Shown here: one piece after another, positions 42,311 to 50,912 of the stretch
Layout of the letters: every line of letters starts with the position of its first letter
Numbering within the stretch: position 1 is the stretch's first letter
Assembly: GCA_002720865.1 (NCBI GenBank)
Contig: PBIO01000017.1
Span: 186,001 to 250,000 of the forward strand
Reading direction: 5' to 3'
DNA: 64,000 bases
From: Halobacteriovorax sp.
Lineage (GTDB): Bacteria > Bdellovibrionota > Bacteriovoracia > Bacteriovoracales > Bacteriovoracaceae
Translations under genes and position numbers: made by a program
Notes under the pieces: generated by a model
What the model saw: only the letters and a program-made list of their open reading frames with translations
Databases searched by the model: none
What the model was told of the DNA's origin: nothing

Positions 42311-43636
42311 ATGAGCGGATTGGCCGAAGGAGATGGCAAACTCGATCGAACACTTGGTCCCCTTATGTTATGGGGTCTTGGGGTTGGTTATGTCATCAGT
42401 GGAATGTATTTTGGATGGAATCTAGGTTTACCTGAGGGTGGCACATTAGGCCTGGCCATAGCCACCTTTTTTATCATTATCATGTATGTCTGTTTTACCT
42501 TTAGTTACACAGAACTGGCCTGCGCTATTCCTAAGGCAGGCGGGGCTTTTGATTATTCAAAAAGGGCCTTTGGAAACCAATGGGGATTTTTGGGAGGTAT
42601 GGCCCAAAATATAGAGTTTATCTTCGCTCCCCCGGCCATCGCCTTTGCTATCGGTGCTTATTTAAATATCCATATGCCAAGCATACCGGCCAATTATATA
42701 GCTATTGCTGCCTTTCTCATTTTCACTGGGGTTAATATTATCGGCGTAAGAATTGCCGCCATGTTCGAATTGGTGATCACTATAATCGCCGTCGTAGAGC
42801 TTTTAATCTTCGCAGGTGTAGCTCTTCCTCACTTTGAAACAGCAAACCTAGCAAAGAATGCTTTTCCAAATGGCTGGGAAGGTGTGTTTAGGGCCATCCC
42901 ATTTGCTATTTGGTTTTTCTTAGCAATTGAGGGGGTAGCTAATGTGGCCGAAGAGACCATTAATCCCCAAAGAAATGTGCTTATTGGTTTTGGTTCTGCA
43001 ATCGCGACTTTGGTTATTCTTTGCCTCTTAACTTTTACCTCTGCCATAGGTGTCGGTGGATGGGAAACAATCGTTTACGAAGCAGGCTCCACTGCCGCTT
43101 CTGACTCTCCCCTTCCTCTGGCCATTAAAAGCATTGCTGGTGGTAACGCATTTTTATACCACCTCATTGTTTGGGTTGGGCTCTTTGGTTTAGTCGCTTC
43201 ATTTCACGGAATTATTTTAGCGGCCGGTAGGGCAACTTTTGAATTTGGACGAGTTGGATTTGCTCCTAAGATTTTTGGAAGGACTCATAAGAAGTTTAAG
43301 ACACCAGCTTTTGCGTTGCTCATAAATATGATCATAGGAATTGGGGCCGTCCTTACTAACAGGACTGGGGATATAATTACTCTTGCCTGCTTTGGGGCCC
43401 TAAGTCTCTATGTAATTTCCATGTGCGCCTTCTTCAAGCTAAGAGTGACTGAGCCTGATTTAGAAAGACCTTTTAAAGTCTTTGCCTATCCCCTAGTTCC
43501 AGCTCTAGCTCTTATCATTGCAACTGTCTCCCTAGTTGCCATGTCTTATTATAATCAAGGATTGGCCCTGCTCTTTTTTGGCATAATGTTTGGTTCCTCT
43601 TTAATCTTTACCTGTTTTTATAAGGAAGAAAAATAA
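42311..43636 (+). CDS. APC-family amino acid/ethanolamine permease
   Basis: 441 aa with twelve predicted membrane helices. The conserved first helix GLGVGYVISGMYFGWNLGLPEGG, the following ELACAIPKAGGAFDYSKRAFG and PFAIWFFLAIEGVANVAEE are typical of ethanolamine permease-type members of the APC family. It should import a small amine. The stop overlaps the start of the ligase gene by one base, so the five genes to 48267 form one operon with a GAGGTAAAA ribosome site at its head. Confidence 0.9.
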   Translation: MSGLAEGDGKLDRTLGPLMLWGLGVGYVISGMYFGWNLGLPEGGTLGLAIATFFIIIMYVCFTFSYTELACAIPKAGGAFDYSKRAFGNQWGFLGGMAQNIEFIFAPPAIAFAIGAYLNIHMPSIPANYIAIAAFLIFTGVNIIGVRIAAMFELVITIIAVVELLIFAGVALPHFETANLAKNAFPNGWEGVFRAIPFAIWFFLAIEGVANVAEETINPQRNVLIGFGSAIATLVILCLLTFTSAIGVGGWETIVYEAGSTAASDSPLPLAIKSIAGGNAFLYHLIVWVGLFGLVASFHGIILAAGRATFEFGRVGFAPKIFGRTHKKFKTPAFALLINMIIGIGAVLTNRTGDIITLACFGALSLYVISMCAFFKLRVTEPDLERPFKVFAYPLVPALALIIATVSLVAMSYYNQGLALLFFGIMFGSSLIFTCFYKEEK

Positions 43637-44979
43637 TGAAGTTAACAAAAGAACAAGTTATTGAAAAAGTTAAATCTTTTCCTGGTGGAAAAGTAAAGCT
43701 GGCCGTTACGGATATAGACGGAATTCTAAGGGGAAAAGTTATTCACCTAGATAAATTCTTATCAGTTATTGATGGCGGCTTTGGTTTTTGTAATGTTGTT
43801 TTTGGCTGGGACTGTGCCGATACTTCTTATGAAGGGGTCGATTTTACGGGCTGGCATACAGGTTACCCTGACTCCAACGCAAAGATCGATTTAAATACTC
43901 TAAGATTTGTTCCTTGGGATGAAGATATTCCTTTTTTACTAGCGGACTTTGATGGTCTTCATGTTTGCCCTCGTAGTCTATTAAAGAAAGTAAGGCAGAA
44001 ATCCTTAGATATGGGTTACTCTCCAATTTTTGCCCAAGAGTTTGAATGGTTTAATTTTGAAGAAAACTCAAATGACCTACACGATAATGATCATCTTCAT
44101 CCAAACCCAATAACAAGAGGAATGTTTGGGTATTCGATTCTTAGAAGCACTCAGAGGAAAGAGTACTTCCATGATTTATTTGATTTAATGGATGCATTTA
44201 GAGTCACCATTGAAGGAATACATACTGAGACCGGTCCAGGTGTTTATGAGGTGGCAATTCTTTATAAAGATATTTTAGAAGCTGCTGACCGAGCTGTACT
44301 TTTTAAGGCCTCGGCAAAAGAAATAGGACATCATCATGGTGTCATACCTTCTTTCATGGCCAAGTGGGATGAGAAGCTCCCTGGATGTTCTGGCCATATT
44401 CACCAATCATTATGGAAGGATGGTAAAAATGTTTTCTTTGACGAAAAATCAAAAAACAAAATGAGTCCTATTATGGAGAGCTATTTAGCAGGCCTTCTAC
44501 ACTGTCTTCCAGAAGTTCTCCCAATGTATGCCCCAAATATGAACAGCTATAAAAGACTTGTAGAAGGAATGTGGGCCCCAACCACAGTCACTTGGGGGAT
44601 TGATAATAGAACCACGGCTATTAGAGTTCTTCCAGGCTCTGACAAGTCCACAAGAATTGAAATGCGTGTTCCAGGTTCTGATGCCAACCCATATTTGGCC
44701 CAAGCAGCTTCTCTAGCTTCAGGTCTTTATGGAATAGAAAAAGGATTAAAGTTAACTCAACCCCCGTGCACGGCCAATGGTTATGAGGATAAGTCCCACG
44801 GTGTACTTCCTTCCAATCTTTGGGAGGCCACCCAGAAAATGAAGGACTCAAAAATTGCCAATGAGCTTTTTGGAGAGGATTTTATAAAGCATTTTAGTCA
44901 AACCCGTGAGTGGGAATGGAAACAGGCTGCTAAAGTCGTTACCGACTGGGAACTCAAAAGATATTTTGAAATTATGTAG
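43636..44979 (+). CDS. Glutamine-synthetase-family gamma-glutamyl-amine ligase
   Basis: 447 aa. GS fold with catalytic beta-grasp blocks: KLAVTDIDGILRGKV, QEFEWFNFEEN, the NHH-like SGHIHQSLW, and RVLPGSDKSTRIEMRVPGSDANPYL. It differs from true GlnA and groups by motif style with PuuA/GlnA4-type ligases that join glutamate to amines with ATP. The neighbours (permease, alcohol dehydrogenase, gamma-glutamyl hydrolase, aldehyde dehydrogenase) suggest the amine is an amino-alcohol such as ethanolamine (inference). Confidence 0.9.
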   Translation: MKLTKEQVIEKVKSFPGGKVKLAVTDIDGILRGKVIHLDKFLSVIDGGFGFCNVVFGWDCADTSYEGVDFTGWHTGYPDSNAKIDLNTLRFVPWDEDIPFLLADFDGLHVCPRSLLKKVRQKSLDMGYSPIFAQEFEWFNFEENSNDLHDNDHLHPNPITRGMFGYSILRSTQRKEYFHDLFDLMDAFRVTIEGIHTETGPGVYEVAILYKDILEAADRAVLFKASAKEIGHHHGVIPSFMAKWDEKLPGCSGHIHQSLWKDGKNVFFDEKSKNKMSPIMESYLAGLLHCLPEVLPMYAPNMNSYKRLVEGMWAPTTVTWGIDNRTTAIRVLPGSDKSTRIEMRVPGSDANPYLAQAASLASGLYGIEKGLKLTQPPCTANGYEDKSHGVLPSNLWEATQKMKDSKIANELFGEDFIKHFSQTREWEWKQAAKVVTDWELKRYFEIM

Positions 44980-44987
44980 GTGTAAAA

Positions 44988-46148
44988 ATGGATTGGACTC
45001 AAAAATATACATATAATTTTCCTTGCCCCATTAGATTTGGACCAGGAGTAATAAAAGAGGTCGGGCCTCATCTCAAAGAGCAAGGACTTTTAAATCCGCT
45101 AGTTGTTACAGACCCTGGTTTTGCTTCCTTACCCCTATTTGCAAAGATCATGGATGAACTAAAATCAGCTGGACTAAAGCCGGTTCAGTTCACTCAAATT
45201 GATAAGAACCCTGTTAAGAAAAATGTTTTAGACGGGGCTAATTCTTACCATGAACAAAAAGCCGACTCAATTATAGGACTAGGTGGAGGTGCTAGTATGG
45301 ACGTGGCCAGGGCCATCGCCCTTAAGGCCTATCACGAACGTGATCTTTTTGATTTTGACGATGCCCTAGGTGGAGACAAATATGTTGTAGAGGAAATTCC
45401 TTATTTTATAACTATCCCTACGACTAGCGGCACAGGCTCGGAGGTTGGCCGATCAACTGTAATTTCGGAGGATGAAAGTCATCAAAAAAGAGTCCTTTTC
45501 TCTCCAAGGTTAATGGCCAAAATGGTTTTCGCAGATCCGGAACTTACAATGGAACTGCCTCCCCATATCACAGCGGCAACTGGAATAGACGCCCTAACTC
45601 ATAATATCGAAGCCTATGTCTCAAAGGGCTTCTCTCCCATGTGTGACGGTATCGCGATAGAGGCCATCAAGCTTATCAATGAGAGTTTATATAAGGCCAG
45701 TACAGCACCTTGCCTAAAATCTAGATCCAAAATGCAAATGGCCGCTCTTATGGGTGCAACTAGCTTTCAAAAAGGACTTGGCGTCGTTCATTCTACTGCC
45801 CACCCCCTTTCAACTTTGTTTGATACTCATCACGGTTTGGCCAACGCCATTATGCTTCCCTATGGGATAAAGTTTAATGCTGAATGTTCCAGCGATCGTT
45901 TCGAGTTTTTGTGTAAAGTCTTAGATCTAGGAGAAGTTTCCTCTAAGGCCCTAATCGACTGGACCCTCCAATTAAATAATTCTCTTGGCCTTCCAAGAGA
46001 CTTAAGTGCCATCGACGTGGGAACAGATAAAATAGACGCCCTTTCCGATCTCGCCCTTAAAGATGTTTGCCATCAATGTAATCCAAGGCCCGTTAGCCTA
46101 GAAAATTTCAAAGAAATTTATAGTTGGGCCATTGAAGGTAACCTATGA
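44988..46148 (+). CDS. Iron-containing alcohol dehydrogenase
   Basis: 386 aa, family III. NAD-binding GLGGGASMDVARAIAL, PTTSGTGSEVGRSTVI, and the metal ligands in DALTHNIEAYVS and HSTAHPLSTLFDTHHGLANA (Asp/His set complete). In this operon it probably oxidises the alcohol group of the gamma-glutamylated amino-alcohol to an aldehyde. It starts 8 bp after the ligase gene and overlaps the next gene by 4 bp. Confidence 0.94.
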   Translation: MDWTQKYTYNFPCPIRFGPGVIKEVGPHLKEQGLLNPLVVTDPGFASLPLFAKIMDELKSAGLKPVQFTQIDKNPVKKNVLDGANSYHEQKADSIIGLGGGASMDVARAIALKAYHERDLFDFDDALGGDKYVVEEIPYFITIPTTSGTGSEVGRSTVISEDESHQKRVLFSPRLMAKMVFADPELTMELPPHITAATGIDALTHNIEAYVSKGFSPMCDGIAIEAIKLINESLYKASTAPCLKSRSKMQMAALMGATSFQKGLGVVHSTAHPLSTLFDTHHGLANAIMLPYGIKFNAECSSDRFEFLCKVLDLGEVSSKALIDWTLQLNNSLGLPRDLSAIDVGTDKIDALSDLALKDVCHQCNPRPVSLENFKEIYSWAIEGNL

Positions 46149-46894
46149 TTAAAATAGCCATGACCCCTTGCTTTTTTTATAAGGACCCTTCAAGGACAGT
46201 GTTTGGTCATAAAGAACTTACCTATATGGAAAATGATATGGTGAGGTATTTGGCCAGACCTGGAGTTATGCCTTATTTACTTCCCGATCTAAAGGACGAT
46301 CTCCTGCTTCAATATTTAGAAGAAGCAGATGGATTTATTATCCAAGGTGGTTCAGATCTTTGCCCTGAAACCTATGGTGATGATTATATAGATAAAGAGC
46401 GCTGGCCTGGGGATCCCTATAGAGACCAGTATGAGTTAAAAGTTATAGACTATGCCTTTAAAAATAAAAAACCTATCTATGGTATCTGCCGCGGGTTTCA
46501 AGTATTAAATGCCTATTTCGGTGGAAGTCTTCATCAAGATATAAATACGGAAATTAAAACCAAGCAGGTTCACAGAGACCCAGATAAGTATGACCATATT
46601 AATCACGAAGTTGATGTAACTGAAGATGGTCTTCTTCATAAGATATATGAGGGCAAAAAAAAGCTCCAAGTCAATTCAGTTCATCATCAGGCCGTAAAAC
46701 GTCTCGGAGACAATTTAAAAGTAGATGCCCTTAGTTCAAGTGACCAAATTATTGAGGCCTTTCATTATGATGGAGACCAATGTGCCTTCGGCGTTCAATG
46801 GCATCCGGAGTTTTCACCAACGTTGAAAGATGTTGTTTGTGACCCGACCCCTTTGTATGATTATTTTTTAAGTGAAGTGGAGAAAAATAAATGA
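46145..46894 (+). CDS. Gamma-glutamyl hydrolase, PuuD-like class I glutamine amidotransferase
   Basis: 249 aa. The Cys nucleophile is in YGICRGFQVLNAYFGG, the His-Glu pair in FGVQWHPEFSP; GFIIQGGSDLCPETYG is the peptidase C26 oxyanion region. PuuD releases GABA from gamma-glutamyl-GABA; here the expected reaction is removal of glutamate from the oxidised gamma-glutamyl product. It has no ammonia-accepting partner domain. 4-bp overlaps on both sides. Confidence 0.92.
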   Translation: MIKIAMTPCFFYKDPSRTVFGHKELTYMENDMVRYLARPGVMPYLLPDLKDDLLLQYLEEADGFIIQGGSDLCPETYGDDYIDKERWPGDPYRDQYELKVIDYAFKNKKPIYGICRGFQVLNAYFGGSLHQDINTEIKTKQVHRDPDKYDHINHEVDVTEDGLLHKIYEGKKKLQVNSVHHQAVKRLGDNLKVDALSSSDQIIEAFHYDGDQCAFGVQWHPEFSPTLKDVVCDPTPLYDYFLSEVEKNK

Positions 46895-48267
46895 GTTTAA
46901 AAATATATAATCCCTCTAATAACGAGTTAATAAAAGAAATTCCTACCGACAATAGTGAGACTCTTGCTCATAAGTATGAGTTACTAAAAAATGGGGTCCA
47001 GGAGTTTCAAAAAACGTCAGTAAGAGATCGAATTTTAATGATGAGTAAATTTTCTGATTTACTAAGAAAAAATAAAGAACACTTGGCCAGAGTACTAAGC
47101 GATGAGATGGGGAAACCATACTCTGAAGCCCTAGGTGAGGTAAAGGGAGCAGCGGTTAAAATACAATTCTTTTTACAGGAAAGTGAAAAGTACTTAACCA
47201 AGAAAAAAGTAAACCACGATGGAGGAACGGAAGAGTTCATAAGCTACGAACCTCTAGGAATTATTGCCAATATTTCTGCTTGGAACTACCCCTACCTTGT
47301 GGGAGTTAATATTTTTGTGCCAGCTCTTATTTGTGGAAATGGAGTCTTTTATAAACCAAGTGAATACTCAACCTTAACAGGTATAGAGATTGAAAAATTA
47401 TTATTCCAAGCGGGCTTTCCCCCAGAGGTTTTTAAACTTGCTATTGGGGGCGCAGAAGTTGGAGAAGAACTTCTTAATATGCCACTCGATGGATACTTCT
47501 TCACTGGTTCCTATAAGACTGGAAAACATATCGCAACAAAAGTGGCACCAAAACTTGTTCCAGTAGGCCTTGAACTTGGAGGAAAAGATCCTCTGTATGT
47601 AACAAATAAAGTAAGTAGCATTAAAGATGTGGCCGCCTCTGCCGTCAGTGGAGCCTTTTATAATAATGGTCAAAGTTGCTGCTCAGTTGAAAGAATTTAT
47701 GTGCATGATGAAGTTTATGATGAATTTCTTGAGGAATTTTTAAAGGAAGTAGAGAATTTAAAAGTTGGGAATCCTTTTGACAAAAATATCACTCAAGGAG
47801 CCATTAGTAGAAAAGAACATTTAAGTTTTTTGGAAGAACAGGTTAGTGACGCTCTCTCTAAAGGCGCCAAACTAGAAACTGGTGGTAAAGTTATTAGTGG
47901 CCCTGGGAATTTCTTTGAGCCTACAGTCTTCACTAATGTTAATCATGAAATGAGAATTATGACTGAAGAAACCTTTGGTCCCATCATCGGTATTCAAAGA
48001 GTTACTAACGATGATGAAGCATTAGTTCATATGAATGACACTGATTACGGCCTAACGGCAAGCGTGTTTACAAGCGAAAAAGGTCGCGCCGAAAAACTTA
48101 TGAAAAAATTAGATGCCGGTACTTGTTACTTAAATTGTTGTGACCGTGTATCGGGGTATACGCCCTGGGCCGGAAGAAAAAACTCAGGACTTGGGGCCAC
48201 TCTAAGTTTTCATGGACTCTATGTATTTACGAAAACAAAGGCCTGGCATTTTAGGCAAAATATGTGA
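46891..48267 (+). CDS. NAD(P)-dependent aldehyde dehydrogenase
   Basis: 458 aa. Catalytic Asn in NISAWNYPY, FFTGSYKTGKHIA, the general base Glu in LELGGKDPL and the nucleophile Cys in NNGQSCCSVERIY are present. Resembles succinate-semialdehyde-type enzymes, slightly short at both ends. In the operon it should turn the gamma-glutamylated aldehyde into the acid before hydrolysis. The last base pairs overlap the following receiver gene. Confidence 0.93.
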   Translation: MSLKIYNPSNNELIKEIPTDNSETLAHKYELLKNGVQEFQKTSVRDRILMMSKFSDLLRKNKEHLARVLSDEMGKPYSEALGEVKGAAVKIQFFLQESEKYLTKKKVNHDGGTEEFISYEPLGIIANISAWNYPYLVGVNIFVPALICGNGVFYKPSEYSTLTGIEIEKLLFQAGFPPEVFKLAIGGAEVGEELLNMPLDGYFFTGSYKTGKHIATKVAPKLVPVGLELGGKDPLYVTNKVSSIKDVAASAVSGAFYNNGQSCCSVERIYVHDEVYDEFLEEFLKEVENLKVGNPFDKNITQGAISRKEHLSFLEEQVSDALSKGAKLETGGKVISGPGNFFEPTVFTNVNHEMRIMTEETFGPIIGIQRVTNDDEALVHMNDTDYGLTASVFTSEKGRAEKLMKKLDAGTCYLNCCDRVSGYTPWAGRKNSGLGATLSFHGLYVFTKTKAWHFRQNM

Positions 48268-49280
48268 TGAAAGAAAAAATCTTGGTGGTCGATGATGACC
48301 GTGACATTCTTAATTTTATTAAATTAGATTTAGAATCAAAAGATTATGTTCCCTTTCTATGCGCTACTGTAGAAGAAGCTATCAAAGAACTGAAGAATCA
48401 TCAATTTGAATGCGCTATAATCGATATTGTCATGGGTCCTAACAAAACCTCTGATGAGCTCATAAAATTTTTAAAAAATACGTCAACTAATATTTTAAAC
48501 TTTGATCTTCCTATGATTATTATTAGCGCTCATGTTAACGATGACCTTAGAGTTAGGATGATTTCAAAAGATCCCCTTATTGTAGACGCAATCAAAAAGC
48601 CATTAACAAAAAACCAAATCTCAAATAAGATTCAAGATATTCTTAGCTCTCAAAGTGAGGCTGACGAAGAACTAGATGTAATCTTTAGACCATTTGAAGA
48701 TCAATTAGCCCCTAAAAAAGAGGAAGTTCCTAGGCCGCAAGAAACTCGCGATATCCCTGATAAAAAAGAAGAAGCCTACAATGAAAAGGCTATGCAGGAA
48801 GCTGGGATTAATAAGCTTATGTTTCATTGCTTTAATGGCGACTACAATGGACTTCAAGAAGAACTTATAAAAAATCCAGAAGCTTCACTACTATCCAGAA
48901 GCTTAGATGGAAAAACTTGTATTCACTATGGCGCTAGAGGAGGAAATCAAGAGCTTATTGATTTTCTTTTAGTTAGTGGTTTAAAGATTAACGACAGAGA
49001 TAAAAAAGGACGAGAACCACTTTACGAGGCCGTTATGGCACAGGATTTTGCTATGTGTGAGCATCTGATCTCTCACGAAGCTAGATTAAGCTCAAAATTT
49101 GACGATAAAACTTATTTGATGATCGCGGCCACTGTTAATAACTTTGAAATTTTTGAGCTCCTTTTAAAAGAAGGAGTTAACCCTAGCCTCACCGATGCTG
49201 ACGGTAAAACAGTTAAGGTTTATCTCAAAGAAAATAAGCAAAATAAGTTCCTAGAGGCCCTTAAGAAATTCGGCGTTTAA
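48267..49280 (+). CDS. Response regulator with C-terminal ankyrin repeats
   Basis: About 337 aa from the ATG at 48267 (a GTG at 48264 is also possible). The receiver domain (1-125) has ILVVDDDRD, phosphoacceptor Asp in CAIIDIVMG and the conserved Lys in DAIKKPL. After an acidic linker, residues 185-335 contain four ankyrin-type repeats (GKTCIHYGARGGNQELIDFLL, GREPLYEAVMAQDFAMCEHLI). An adaptor with phosphorylation-controlled protein binding is likely. It overlaps the aldehyde dehydrogenase gene by one base, so it may be co-transcribed with the amine operon, perhaps only by position. Confidence 0.88.
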   Translation: MKEKILVVDDDRDILNFIKLDLESKDYVPFLCATVEEAIKELKNHQFECAIIDIVMGPNKTSDELIKFLKNTSTNILNFDLPMIIISAHVNDDLRVRMISKDPLIVDAIKKPLTKNQISNKIQDILSSQSEADEELDVIFRPFEDQLAPKKEEVPRPQETRDIPDKKEEAYNEKAMQEAGINKLMFHCFNGDYNGLQEELIKNPEASLLSRSLDGKTCIHYGARGGNQELIDFLLVSGLKINDRDKKGREPLYEAVMAQDFAMCEHLISHEARLSSKFDDKTYLMIAATVNNFEIFELLLKEGVNPSLTDADGKTVKVYLKENKQNKFLEALKKFGV

Positions 49281-49609
49281 AAATTAACCCAAATATTAAA
49301 AAGTACACTGCGGTTATACTTTAAGATTTTTGAATCGGTTAAAGTTCTTTCGATCTCTTTTAAGCAATGACCGGCATCTCCCTTTGAATTAAACTCATCT
49401 AAGCTGGTGTTGTCTGTAGGGCCTGCTAGCCAAACATCAAAACCCATAACCTCTAGACCAGACTCTAAACACCAATTGATAAACAGCTTTGCTGTATCAG
49501 CTGGAAGGGCAAATTCGGAACCATCAGGAGAAAAGATAGCCTCATTTTCAAACCGTTTAGGTAGCGGGGCATTTCCAAAAGTTTTAGTCACTACTTTTTC
49601 TTCCCACAT
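49277..49609 (-). CDS. Small protein of unknown function
   Basis: 110 aa, cytoplasmic. Mixed alpha/beta with the segment INWCLESGLEVMGFDVWLAGPTDN, and an acidic/His patch at DAGHCLKEIERTL. No family recognised; its size and pattern would fit a small immunity- or adaptor-like protein, but nothing firmly supports that. It overlaps the exported duplicated-motif protein by 19 bp and converges with the receiver-ankyrin gene by 4 bp. Confidence 0.7.
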   Translation of the reverse strand: MWEEKVVTKTFGNAPLPKRFENEAIFSPDGSEFALPADTAKLFINWCLESGLEVMGFDVWLAGPTDNTSLDEFNSKGDAGHCLKEIERTLTDSKILKYNRSVLFNIWVNF

Positions 49610-49875
49610 TTTTTCATCATTTTATCAAGTGGAGAGCAATAATCTTCTCGTTTCTCTACTTTCTTAGAAACTTCTTTTGTTTTTTTATGGGCCTTATTAA
49701 CTATTTTTTTATCCGTTTCCCCATCCTTTGCTTCACACTTTTTCATCATCTTATCGAGTGGAGAACAATAATCCTTTCTTTTTTCTACTTTTTTAGAAAC
49801 CTCTTGAAGTTCCTCTTTAGCCGTTTGAGCATATAGGAAGTTACAACTTAGTAAGAATATTAAAAGAAATTTCAT
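49591..49875 (-). CDS. Small exported protein with duplicated two-Cys motif
   Basis: 94 aa from the ATG at 49875, which has GGAGAAAGCT before it; the frame extends to 49911 inside the ATP-grasp gene. Signal peptide KFLLIFLLSCNFLYA. The mature chain is essentially two copies of EVSKKVEKR-x-DYCSPLDKMMKKC, separated by a Lys-rich linker (about residues 24-45 and 70-91). It lies 14 bp after the ATP-grasp gene. Function unknown; the two-Cys repeats next to a ligase and a peptidase are suggestive of a modified or processed peptide. Confidence 0.8.
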   Translation of the reverse strand: MKFLLIFLLSCNFLYAQTAKEELQEVSKKVEKRKDYCSPLDKMMKKCEAKDGETDKKIVNKAHKKTKEVSKKVEKREDYCSPLDKMMKKCGKKK

Positions 49876-49889
49876 AGCTTTCTCCAGCT

Positions 49890-50912
49890 TTACTTGGTTG
49901 ATCCAGACCATTGAATGCCTAGACTCAAAATCTTCTTTAGAAGATCTTTGTACTTTATCTTGGCATGTAGTGCACTCATGGCAAGTTCATCCGTAGCCGA
50001 AATATCGGGGTTAGGATTGGCCTCGAGGATATAGATTTTTTCATCAACTGTCAGCCTAATATCGATTCGAGCGTAACCACTTAAATTTAAAACTTTATAT
50101 GCACGTCGACATACACTAAAGATCTTTTTTTCCAAGGCCGGATCAAGTTCAGCAGGTCCAGTCTTAATCCCTTTTTTTGTTCTGTACTTTTTATTAAACT
50201 TTGCTCTATTTGAATAAAATTCTTTTTCTGGTTTATCTACTTTCTCAAAAAAGAGTTCCCATACTGGAAGTGCTTTTGCCCTATAGTTTCCAACAATACC
50301 AACATAAAGCTCCCTTCCCTCCACAAACTGTTCAACGAGAGCATCATCATTTAGCTTTTTATTTATATATTCTACTCTTTCTTGTAGCTTTTCATCATTA
50401 TGAACCACTGAGGCCTTTGAGATTCCAAAGCTAGCTTCTTCCGTTAAGCATTTTACGATTAAGGGAAACTCTAAATGCTTAGGCCTGTTTACTTTCTTAT
50501 TTTTAGGAAAGACGAAGAATTTTGGTGTTGGAATACGATGATAAGTTAAAATCTTTTTAGCCAGTGCTTTATCTCTGGCGAGGATTAGTCCTCTTGGATT
50601 ACAGCCCGTATAAGGAACTCTTAAAAGTTCTAAGTAGCTCACTACATTTTGATCAAAAAGGGCTTCCCCATCAAATTCTTCTAGCAGATTATAAATCACA
50701 TGGGGATTGATCTCATCTACGGCGCTTCGAATAGACCTTAGATCAGAATAAACTCCAAGGACATGAACTTCATGCTTCATTTTCTTTAAAGTAGAAATAA
50801 CATGATATTCTGTTACCCAAGGTTCAAATTCAATTTCTTCAGATGTTTTTTTAATATCATCAGGCGGAACTAGTGCCTCATGTACTAAAACTAAGATTCG
50901 AAGTTTGCTCAC
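49890..50912 (-). CDS. ATP-grasp ligase, D-Ala-D-Ala ligase-like
   Basis: 340 aa. The N-terminal half has the D-Ala-D-Ala ligase-like pattern VIYNLLEEFDGEALFDQNVVSYLELLRVPYTGCNPRG. The ATP-grasp domain follows (FPLIVKCLTEEASFGIS, VEQFVEGRELYVGIVG), ending with the metal-binding YARIDIRLT and LEANPNPDIS. It is not DdlA/B: key serine/tyrosine motifs of Ddl are altered and the partner is a zinc peptidase. Overlaps the metallopeptidase gene by 4 bp. Confidence 0.9.
   Translation of the reverse strand: MSKLRILVLVHEALVPPDDIKKTSEEIEFEPWVTEYHVISTLKKMKHEVHVLGVYSDLRSIRSAVDEINPHVIYNLLEEFDGEALFDQNVVSYLELLRVPYTGCNPRGLILARDKALAKKILTYHRIPTPKFFVFPKNKKVNRPKHLEFPLIVKCLTEEASFGISKASVVHNDEKLQERVEYINKKLNDDALVEQFVEGRELYVGIVGNYRAKALPVWELFFEKVDKPEKEFYSNRAKFNKKYRTKKGIKTGPAELDPALEKKIFSVCRRAYKVLNLSGYARIDIRLTVDEKIYILEANPNPDISATDELAMSALHAKIKYKDLLKKILSLGIQWSGSTK

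Noticed and set aside
43844-44851. Several short minus-strand frames within the GS-like ligase gene
   Set aside because: They lie antisense to a conserved enzyme and show no ribosome sites or motifs.
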